Source: Odiellus spinosus (Eukaryota; Arthropoda; Arachnida; Opiliones; Phalangiidae). From it: a DNA stretch of 64,000 nucleotides. Below, in pieces: positions 39,401 to 50,416 of this stretch. The translations under genes and the position numbers were made by a program. The notes below the pieces were generated by a model. It was given only the letters and a program-made list of their open reading frames with translations, was not told the DNA's origin and searched no databases. How positions within the stretch are numbered: the first letter of the stretch is position 1; every line of letters begins with the position of its first letter. Location of the stretch: contig OY987231.1 of the NCBI GenBank assembly GCA_963920705.1, positions 24,068,200 to 24,132,199 on the forward strand. The letters are read 5' to 3'.

Positions 39401-42400
39401 TTTTGATGTTAATAGCTGGGGGAGCCGCACTTGATTCAGTCAAATCTCTACATTTTAACATTGCCCTTTCATCCCAATTAAAATTAATTTTTACATTATT
39501 TTTGATGTTAATAGCTGGGGGAGCCGCACTCGATTCAGTAAAATCTCTACATTTTTACCAGTGCCCTTTAATCCCAATTAAAATAAATTTTTTCATAATT
39601 TTTGATGTTAATAGCTGCGGCAGCCGCACTTGATTCCAGTCAAATCTCTACATTTTTACCAGTGCCCTTTAATCCCAATTAAAATTAATTTTTTCATAAT
39701 TTTTTATGTTAATACCTCCGACAGCCGCAGCGAAATCATTATATTTTCCCCATTGCCCTTTAAACCCAATTAAAATGAATTTTTTCATCAATTTTGATGT
39801 TAATACCTCCGAGAGCCGCAGCGAAATCATTATATTTTCCCCATTGCCCTTTAAACCAAATTTAAATTAAATTTTTCATCAATTTTGATGTTAATACCTC
39901 CGACAGCCGCAGTGAAATCTTTATATTTTCCCCATTGCCCTTTAAACCAAATTTAAATTAATTATTTCAGCAATTTTGATGTTAATACCTCCGACAGCCG
40001 CAGCGAAATCTTTATATTTTCCCCATTGCCCTTTAAACCAAATTCCAATTAATTTTTTCATTATTTTTGATGTTAATACCTTCCTTATTGCCGTTCGGAA
40101 TGGCAAGTCGTTCGGAATTTCACTCATTTTTAAAAAGGAGAGTACTTTTAAGGCGGAGAAATTGAAAATTAATGTTATTCTATGAGATTTAGATTTTTTG
40201 CAAGAGACTTACCTTTCAGATTTATTTTCTAATGCTTCCAAATATTTTACAGGCTTTATTTTAAGACTAATTTCATAATTTTATACCGATTAGTTTGGTC
40301 ACAGTCTATAAACGGCCAAAATATGAAGAAGGAGAAATTAAGTCATTAGAGTTCAATACCCATAGCCTCCAAATCAAGCGCGCGCGCTCGTGCTCGTGAT
40401 TTTAAAAAGCCATATAAAACCTAAGCCTAATTTGTCAAATTAGGCTTAGGTTTTTGGCGAATCTATTTCTCCGCCTTACTTTTTCCTCCGTTTTCATGAG
40501 TAGACTGTGGGCCAACTAATCGGTGTAAAATTATGAAATTAGTCTTAAAATGAAGCTCGAAACTTAATTCATACCACACGGAAAATCCAAGTCTGAAAAA
40601 TATCCGGAAGTATTAGAAAATAAATCTGAAAGGTAAGCCACTTTCAAAAAACCAAATCCCATAGAATAACATTACGAATTTGGCCATGCGCGAAACCAGC
40701 TAAGTACCAAAAAAAGGGTCAACTTCAGAATTAATTTTAAAATACTTAGACTTAATATTTTTAAATGAAACTTGAAAAGTTCAACATTCGAACCTTGCTC
40801 TACCACTTAAAATTGATTTTAACCGCAACAAATAATTCCTCTTTTAGTTCTGCGATGCAAGGGACATGTCCTCGAAAGAGTCGATTTTAATGTTATTTCA
40901 ATGGGGAAATGGAGCGTTCTGATTGGCTAAAGGTCCATTTTTTTAAGGAAATCAAAATAACATTACAGATGATGATGGGCCCAATACATAGAACCCTACC
41001 GGGTTCTAAGAAGTCGATGAAATATGACTAATCATTTTTGATTAATTTTCTATCTCGTTGTCAGTTATTTGCGGAATAACGCGCTAAATTCGTAAGTAAT
41101 ATAAGGTCGTAAATAAAGCTAATAAATTAACCCGGGCTGTTTTCGCATCTAGAACCACGAAGGATCAGCTATTCGGAGCCGAAATAACTTTAGGAAAATT
41201 CATTTTCCAAAAAGGTTTTTGGCGGCGATGGAAAGCTTATTCCGCTAACCTATGATATTGTATTATTCTTTAGAAAGAGTTATACGAATATAGCGAAAAC
41301 AATGCCATAACAGTCGATATAAAGAAACCTTTCCCTAGTTCTTACGATGTTTTTACGTTTGTTTGCCAGAGAAACTAACTTATTCTCGCGTCACGAAAGC
41401 TCGCATTTTTGTTATTTACTACACTTATTTAAAGGTCGAGGAATAACAATTTTTCTTTTAGAAACTAGAGGTTGAAAAATGAAGGAACCGTTTGACCTTT
41501 ACCCCTCTTGACAGTATATTTGAGAAGTTATTTTTGAAATTATTTCAAATACGGAACTTAATTATCGGGTGAAAATTTCAGAATCCAATTCCATTTCAGC
41601 GATTCCTAGTAATTAAACTGTAATTAATAATTAGTCGCTACGTAACCTAACCCGCTTTCGTGATAACACGCTTCTGTATAAATCCCCTTTTGGAAGTTTG
41701 CCGTTTTAAGAATCCTTATTATACAACTACGTAGTAGGGAAACAAAATTGGACCATTTGTCTAAAATTGTCTTGGCGATTTTTTTCGGACAATTTCTTGC
41801 CTTTAAGGCTTTTGTTCCCGTTTATTCCGGTTCGAAAGGCAACAAAGACGAAATAAAAAAGAATTTTCCGTTCGAGAAAATCTTCTTTACAAAGAAAATA
41901 AACAAATTAGGGCCCCATTCATTTTCAAAGATCCAGCGCTTTTTCTCCGCCCCTGTCAATCTCTATCTTGAAAAACTATCAGCCTCTCTTTGATCAAGGA
42001 TCTAGATTACAGGCACCAGGGAGGGGTGGCTACTATAGTTTAAACGTATAAGAATACAATTTTTCTTAAGGGACATGAACAGAATAAAGGTCTAAAGGGA
42101 AACGTAAATAAATGGGCTAAAAAACAAAAACAAAAGGGTGGAAACATTTTAGTTTTAGCTTCCCAAATGACCTATTTACCTTAAAGGGCGTCAGAAGATA
42201 CGGGCGATGGAGTCCCGGGATCCAGAAGGAAAAGGAGTTAACAAGATGACTACGTTACGTGGAAACGTTTCTCTTTAAGTTATTTTAGAGTACTTATTCT
42301 TTACGCCTGTCATAGGGAATCAACACCATCGAAGATAAAAAACACCGGAGATTGGATTTTGAAGCAATTAAGGCCTAAACTGTATAACGGAGAATTTTAC

Positions 42401-45400
42401 CGGGTGCTCGATAGTAAAGAAAAGTCAGTATTCGAGCCACGGGGTACGGACAAAGTTAAATAGAAAGAATTATGCCGTTGACGTCATTTTTTAGGGCGAA
42501 TATAAATTGAAATTAACGTATTTTTCAGAGAAGATTTTCAATGCCATCTATCGTAGTACGTTTTCAGAAAACGGAATATCTTTTACTTAAATCGACGTAA
42601 ATAAATATTTTTCAATGGAAAAATACACATTTTCCAAGATTATAAAAGTAATATCAACTCTTACGTCACCCCACGCTCGGCTATAGTTTTACGATAAGGC
42701 TTAACACCGATCAAAAGGCACGCCTTCTTAAAAAGGGACACGTGTCTAAAAATATTTTGGGGGGGCATAAAACGGGGATTTCAGAGAGACCCCAAAGTTT
42801 TACTTCGTGGCAGAGAGAGAGACCACTAATCCGGTAAATTGCCTCGGACCCCAGCTCCGCTTAATCCCGGGTCTGATAAAAGGAATGTTGGTAAGAGAAT
42901 GGGCTGAGAAACGAGCTAAGAGACTTAAAAGGGGGCTAAACCCGAAGACAGTATCGGCTGTCGTCCCATTTGACACGTCATTCGTCAAACGACGCTATAC
43001 TAGATTGAATTGGAGAATGGAGAACAAACCCCCCCCCCCCTTTATCCGCGCGAGGCTTACAACAAACTAGAAAGTTTAAGAGTGGGTTCCAGGCCACCAT
43101 CCTTTACGTTCTTCTTTCTCTCACACCACTCTCTCTCTCTCCCCCTGGCTCTTAGCTCTACACGAAGTTGGGCTTACAATTTCAAACCCCTTTTCCCGGG
43201 TTTCTCGGCGAACACGGAGGATAAAAAACTAGTACAAGAAGGGAAGAAAAAGCTAAAAGTAATAATTCCAAACCGAAAGAGCGCGCGTGGGCGTTTTACA
43301 AAAATAAAAATCCAATATTTCAAATATGGGAAAAGATAAAAAAACAAGAGCTCGTTTTTCACTACATTCATCTATAACGGAAGAACATGCTCGAGGATAA
43401 AATGCTCGCCCATGGACCCAAAAAAATAAAAATAAAAAACTTGCGAGTTACAAAGATTAAGCTTCTATTTCCATTGAGACGTTTCCGGAGATAATATATT
43501 ACTGATCTGGATTTAGGGAATACTGAGACCGAGATAATTTAAAGAACGCTTCATTCCGTTTGACTGAAATTAATAGGCGAAGAGAGAGAGAGGGGGGGGG
43601 CTGTTTCGTTGGACCCACGTGTCCACCCTTTACTCGAGAAATGTTCGCGTGATATTGGCCACCCGCAACTACTAATTACAAGCGTCCACTCAAGGACAAA
43701 AGCGTGAGACAACTACGCTCTCATTTTTAAAAAAAAAACATTTCGCGAATTCTTAACTATTAGTATTTTAAAAGAATAAAATTAGCTTACCAGTAACTAC
43801 TAGTTTTCCAGATGAGGCGCTGCCTTCGGTGTGTCCAGAAAGCGTGTTTTTAACGTGGCACTTGAATTGGATCTTGCCGTCTTCCGCCTGGGCGTTTCTC
43901 ACGAGTAGTTCCCCAGTTGTAGGCAAAACGCTAAATTTACCGTTGGAGTCTGATGCCGAGAAATAATATTGTTCAAAGATACGTTAGTTATAAGCGTAGA
44001 AAGAGGAGTAGAAGTTTAAGGACATTGTCGGAGATTTAGCCCCCGTATGCCTCTCTGCAGGGAATGAATTAAGCGATAGTAGACGTTCGTACGTACCTAA
44101 GGAAGAATGGGGAAAAACGACGATGCCATCGTCGCCCACCCACGAAGTAACCACGACGTAGTCCTTGACGTAGCTGGGAACGTGACATCTCATGACGGCG
44201 CTGTTGCCACGAATGACGTACTCGTCGTACACGCGGATCTCGTACTGCTGATATATCACTGAAATAAACGAACGAGAAAAAAAGGCACGTTTAAATTGGA
44301 CTTCTACCTAGAGTTTGATTTTGTACAGTCAATTGGCGACGCATTCTATCAGACTAACATTGATAAATTTTATAACACAATATATGCGGAAAGATTGGTT
44401 AGTAACTGATAGACCCGCTGACTACGCGGCGACCCTGGAAGTAAAATAAACACGACGGCGTCCCGTTTTTACTCTATTTTTATTGTAAAAACCCCGGCTT
44501 ATGGCTGTCAAAGGCCGAGTTTCCACCGTACCAGCCTCGCGTTATATAAAAATGTCCCGGGAGTGAAAACGAAGCTTTAAGGGCGCGTAGAGGGTCGGTT
44601 TATCTAAAGAAGAGGAATAAAAATGAGCTAGGCGTCCGCGGTCCCTAGTCGCGTAACGCTTCACGCTACGAAGAGCTCCCAAACGGATAGAAGCTTTTGT
44701 TCCGGCGCTTGGACCGAGCCTAATTACGAGCGAGGACGACGAGAAGGAGATCATCGAGGGATTCCCCCCCGAAGTCCTTTAGCCGAGCCGCGCGCGAGTA
44801 ATTAACGAGATTAAAACCAGCCCCATAGCGGAACGTTAAAGACATACGCCGCGTCGAAGCCTTAGCTAGAACTCTCCCTTTCGTTTGTCTACGCGGACGA
44901 TTGAGTTCTCTAGAAGGAAGAAAAAGATACTGGGGATTAACCCCGCGGCTAGAAATGACACTCGCCATATTTACGGACCTTTCTTTTTAATCGGGACAAA
45001 GCGAATATTAAGAAACGAGTCTTCTTCGCGTCTTGGTAATATTTAAAATCTAACTAAAAGTAATCTTTAATACCGCGAGTCCACGAAAATAATCACGTGA
45101 TAAATATTCCAATACTTCCAACTACTTCTCCGTGATTCTTTAACATTTCGTAGCAAGCCGCCTTAGTTTATCCCAATTAAAGCAACTACCTACTAGCTTC
45201 AACTTAACACCGGAATTGACGTAAAGGGAAAATGAAGCCAGACAGACTCAATATCTTAATTAAAATAGTTATAAGCCTCGCTATAGAGATACTGTTGCGA
45301 GATCTCTAACCTATATTTCAAAGATACAAAATCCCACGTCGAATTTCATTCTCGCTTTAAAATAAAAGGAAAGAACCGCGAAATCCGAAATGAACGGGGA

Positions 45401-48400
45401 CAGAGGGGTTAGGGGGGGATTAGGGGTTCGCGTTAACCGAAGCGGGAAAGGAAACTTAAAGACGCCGAGGAGAAATTATGCAAATTCTAAAGCTATACGA
45501 GACGTTTCATTAGTTTTACAAGTTTTGGAGGGTTATAAGAGCGCGCCAACGCCAAGAATTCGGAGTTGATTATCTTCTCCGATGAACCGAGAAGTGGAAA
45601 GTTTACTCGACTTAACCGACAAAATATATAAAACTTTTGCCAAATGAGAATTTCATTCCGGAAAATTAAAGAGACAATCAGAAAAAAATGGAGAAATTAG
45701 GAGTGGAATTAAAGTTGGTGTTTTACGGGAGAACAAAAAGACACGTACTAAGAAATGTTTCTACCGACAGTGTTAATTTAAAAATAGATTTCGCGCCAAA
45801 ATCACGCGAATTAAAAGTCAACGTGTTAAATAACTTACCGTTAATTTTTTCTATCGAATCTAAAAGTAGGTAGCGCGAGTTAAATAAAATAAGTTTAACG
45901 AAAAATTCCAAAATATACTTAATTCGAGGATTATTTAGCATTAAAATTGAAATTTCTCTAAAGAATTATTTCCTGGCAGTCATTATCTAAATTTAACGTA
46001 CCTTAATTGTTTTCTAAAAGATTTTATTTTATAATAATCGGCGTCTCTTTTAAATATTTGTAACCATCCCATATAATAGAGTGATTTTTTCTGTAGGAGT
46101 TGTAAGATAATACTTTAGCTGAAATGAACTCGTTTCTATTCTATCAATTGAACTTAATCAATATAACTTAAGAACAATTGCCAAATCAAGGGATTTTCAA
46201 GTTTAATTTCAATCAAAATGGAGCGAATCTCTTCGGTCTTTTGATAAAAGTTGGTAACGTATTCCCCGAAAGTCATTTTCTGTCTACTCGCTATAGCCTA
46301 GTAATTGTAATTCATAATATATTCGTTTAAAAAGTCAGCTTTAGAGAAAAGGAGACACGGTTATGCTATAATAAAATGGGCGAGGCGTTACTTCGAAAGA
46401 GGGGAGGAAAAAAAAAACGTTAGAAAGATTAGTTAGGGCGGGATAAATTATCTCATTTTAAGCGATGAAAAAACTCATTAAGTAAAAGGCTCATTTTCCG
46501 CTCGGCTAACCATTGTTAGAAAGAAAACGCTACTCGCCTCCTAGCCGGCGTTAAATTTGCCTTTTTTTTTGTGTGTGTGGAAAAGAACTGGCAGCTTTAC
46601 GTTAGTCAGCGATATTAGTCTACGTAGAAATTACGCGAAAATTTTAAACTTTTTCGAAAGGCGTCGATTACCGCGCTTTTTTGATTATTCAGCCATTTCG
46701 TCGTTTTATTATTAAATTGAAATAATTCTCCTTGTTTTAAATAGATCAGCTACAGTATTTGCTCTTGACAGTTGATTATTAGCTCGGAAATAAACGCGTA
46801 CAATTTCGCAACGCGATAAAAACCAGATAGAACTATAGCAGACTAATTCGTGAAGGGTCAATGTCTTTGAAAGGTCACCACGCGGTGGAAGGTATTTTTG
46901 GAGGAGCGATGTCGCCGCGTTATACATATAGGACTATTAGTTCATAAGGGTCCTCTAACGGTAGAAAACAGTGCTAAAAATATCATAGGAGCGTCTACAT
47001 ATTCTAATATTGTAAAAGCGGAGATGTTTCTTACGTAAACACGTACAATTCCAACGTAAAAGTCACGATTCGTGATTTACCGATCGCCATTATTAGACTG
47101 ATTAGATGTTTGAGACAAACTTACGGAGTAAAAGGAGCTCTGAGAATGGAATAGTTTAGTGAAGGGGCCTCAAATCGAAAGTGGTTCGTGATGGGAGCGA
47201 ATAATGGCCAACTATTCCTACATTAGGCTTTTTTACCATGGAAAATGCAGTTTATTCTCACACGGAATACGGTCTCTATGGGAGAGATGAGTAAGAATCC
47301 TCTCGGGGTTTCCTAGGGTACAATCCGTATATTGGCGCGATAAGGGTAGCAGTCGGTATTTGGAATAAGGACCGGGATATCGAGACTGTACGGGAATATC
47401 AGTTCTCTAACACACACTGTACGCGTGGACGCGGACTGCTGCCAAGAAGCGATATTTAATCTCGAGTGGGCAATCTGGTCGGACACGGACCGACTATTAC
47501 CGAAGGTAGACGTTTAAAGGCCCCCTATTGTATCGGAAACGGGAACTCCCTCCCTCTCTGTCTCTCCGTCGTCCGCTGCTGGGTCGGAAATCAATGAAAA
47601 CTAGTTTTTTCTTCCTCAGTTTCCGGATATTTTCCGCGATCCCTTTTCGACGTAATTAATTCCATCTTATATCTATATCGCGTACGAGAAGCTCGTCTAA
47701 ACGTGCCAAGATGAAAGGATACGCGACGCGCGGGTGGGAGATATACTCTTTGACCCCTTAGGGAACCTTTAATATTACCAATATACAATTAGTTTAATTA
47801 AGTTTTAGGGCCGCGAGTTTTGACAAGAAAGGGAACTTTAATACCGCCGGAAACCCCCCCCCCCTCCGTCCCGGACAAATTTTAAAAGCTGATCAAAGGG
47901 AAAAGAGTGACTTTGATCGCGGCGTCTCCTCCTCTCTTCTCCTCCCTGTAATGACGCGGGAATTTATATAGGGCATACCTAGCTGCAATTGGAAAAGGTA
48001 ATTTAGAGGTAGAGTGGGAGAAGTTGGAGGCCTTCCGACATACGTCCGGAATACGCGCCGAGCGCTTACTAAGTAGCGGAGACTAGCTAGCTAAAATATT
48101 TCTAATCAACCGAGCAAAATGCGAAAATATTTTCGCGAATGGAAAGCTATCGAGAGGAGTTTTGCCAGAAACTTAACATCGCGGGCGGTTTCAATCTAGC
48201 GGCAATGCTTCCAGTAATTATAGCTAATTACAAACTTTAAACGTCGCAAATTTAGAATTTTTCACTCGTCAAAATATTTTATAATTAATGCCACTTGAAT
48301 TAAAAGTTGATGATATCAAAACTCCCCGAATAATCTGACGTCATAATTCCATTGGCCAATGAAAGAACACGGCTTGTTTTGGCGATGAGCTCGTAATCGT

Positions 48401-50382
48401 GACGTAAAAATCGGACTTCCTCGGGTTCAACGCCGAGATCGTTAAGGGTTACTAGCGAAAGCTGGTAGAGGAAAGTACCATAAGTGGTTTTATAGCAGTA
48501 CCTCTTCAAAGAGATAGGTAGATTATTTCATTCGTTCGTGAACATTGTAAATAATTGTCCAATCATGGCGCTTTCGTCTATTACGCGCCTAGTCCCATAT
48601 AAGAAAAATGAAAAGATCTCAACGGTATGTTGAAACTTTTTCAATTTGTCGCTACGGTTATGGAGAAAGAGGGCACGAATAGAGCCCGAACAAATGGTTC
48701 CCAGCGCATCGCCACAAAATAATCAATAATAGATTCCATTAAATGGGGGAAAAAAAAAACCAATCTGAACCGCGATGGGAGAATTAAATAAGAAAACCAC
48801 GTAATAAGAATGGTATGAAAAATATAGACTACACTCGTGGAACTTGGTTAGATAGTTTTCAATCGCGTGCCTGCTAAAGGAAAAATTTCGTTTTTCCAGA
48901 TCGTAATAAAATAGTTGCATTTTCCAAAATAAATATCGCCTATTAATCGAGCCGTTTAAAGTAACCGGTTATCATCTTTTATTTGTTCCTAATGCGTTTA
49001 GTTTTATATCTCCGGGTTGAGGGGTTCTTAAGAAGGTCGGGATTAGGACGAGATAATCCGCAAATATTTCGTTAATTAGTTAATTTCGTTAATAATAATC
49101 GGTTAAATATTAGAATCACATTCAGGATTTATCAAGGACTTCCCGCGGATAAAATAATTAGAAACCCAAAACCCAGATTTTTTCGCTAAACAATTCTTCC
49201 CGAATGCCCATTCGGACGAGAAGCTAAGATCTATATTCTTACGTAGGTTTTTTTACACGCTGTAGGCGTTGTTTAAAAACCCATAGTAGTTAGTGAAAAC
49301 TGGGCTTTAAGATACAAAATATCTATTGAGAAGTTTTAATTTCTAACGCCTTTATCACTGTTAGTCTCAGTTGGCTCGCGACACGGACACGGAGAGAGTG
49401 ATAGCGTGATCAGTAAGGGAAATGGGAGTTGTTCCTTTATAAAATTCGCGAGATATTATACAGTGGGTCCCCTTTTTCCATGGCCAAAAATGAGCGATAG
49501 TGTTTTAACCGGATGACGGAGCGCCGTCCAATCTTAAGGGGCCGGAGGAAAGTTCCACCAACAAGAACCGAGGCTCGCGAATGGGAATATCCGTATTCGA
49601 GAAATCTCTTCTCATCCTTCAAAGAAACTAGTTGAATTTCAAAAGAATCTAATTTTACTTTGAAAACTTTTTCGAAAAATTATAGACCCCTGAACGAACC
49701 GCAACGCCAAGCCAATGATGGACGCGCTATTGTTGATGCGGTATCAAAGTTCGTTGGCCAGGGACGAACCCGTTGGAGGTATCCAAGGGGGGTCCTACAA
49801 ATTTCTCCCAAACTTTTTTAAACCCGAATTGAATTGGGTGCGGGATTTGTCAAAATTGATGATAAAGTTTTCCCCTCGAGTGAAAAATATTCCAACAGAG
49901 TTGGCCAATTTAATATTTCAAGTTAACAAAGCTAGCTGGAATTTATATAAATAAATTACAATCGGAAGAATTCTTTAACGGTTCAATTTACCAGAAATAA
50001 CCTTGATTAAGATTTCACGGGGGGGGGGGGGTCTATTTTATATAATTTATGAGAATTTTCGCTTCCAAACAAAGCGTTGCCTTATTTCTTTTGGCGAGGC
50101 TTTAAATTGTTGCGCGGCGAACGAAACAGTGGACCCAAAAATAAACTAGTTTTTTTCTTCTTCTATAAGAAATGTTTTTTTTTTTTTTTTTTCTTTCCCG
50201 TTTGACTGAAATCCGGGGCATCAATATGGGGCGAAACAAAAGAAGGTTCTTTCTTTCCTTCTCTAATCATTTATTCGAGATAAGAGCGTCATTAGTACTC
50301 GCGTTACTTCGTTACCAAAAAAAAAGAATAATGGCTTAAGGGAGAGAAACCCATTTTTTAACTAAGAAAAAAAGAAAAGCTA

Positions 50383-50416
<34 letters not shown>

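Larger units (their letters stand above)
31290..41012. mobile_element. Giant foldback element, 9.7 kb, with tandem-repeat arms
   Basis: The two ends start with the same sequence in opposite orientation (TTCTTAGAACCCGGTAGGG...). The left arm runs 31,290-35,534 (4,245 bp) and the right arm 36,367-41,012 (4,646 bp), around an 832-bp unique spacer. Over the outer kilobase the arms pair at a constant coordinate sum (72,302), so without net gaps, and I saw only isolated differences. Arm layout: outer segment with a terminal hairpin, a nested 505-bp foldback, a tandem array, then an inner palindromic block. No transposase or other gene is recognised; translated frames of 60-80 residues are only readings of the repeats. 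No convincing target-site duplication is seen. The architecture recalls Drosophila Foldback/Galileo elements, but no sequence family is recognised. Confidence 0.85.
27843..43790 (-). other. Intron 4 (15.9 kb) between the Ig2 and Ig3 exons
   Basis: The intron is dominated by the 9.7-kb foldback element at 31,290-41,012. The left flank (27,843-31,289) contains an A33 run at 30,400-30,432 and CT/GA tracts. The right flank (41,013-43,790) contains a C run at 43,029-43,038 and GA tracts near 43,580. I found no alternative Ig2 or Ig3 exon in either flank; open frames such as the plus-strand one at 41,748-41,993 have no recognisable features. Confidence 0.65.

Noticed and set aside
38813..39633. Open frames of 60-80 codons in the arrays (for example 38,813-39,034 and 39,403-39,633)
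   Set aside because: They are translations of the tandem units, with the same peptide repeating, and they appear in mirror copies; not genes.
32226..40076. Regular 91-100-bp repeats resembling a CRISPR array
   Set aside because: The whole unit is repeated with no unique spacers, the host is an animal, and the units belong to inverted transposon-like arms.
31290..41012. The foldback as a Polinton/Maverick or other large DNA transposon
   Set aside because: The size and long inverted ends would suit, but there is no polymerase, integrase or capsid frame and no 6-bp duplication.
41748..41993. Plus-strand open frame of 81 codons with a hydrophobic start
   Set aside because: It starts with an alternative codon, has no domain and no splice context; probably chance.
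44540..44968. GC-rich block with arginine-rich frames, suspected ribosomal RNA fragment
   Set aside because: No conserved rRNA core sequence could be recognised; kept only as a CpG-rich intronic block.
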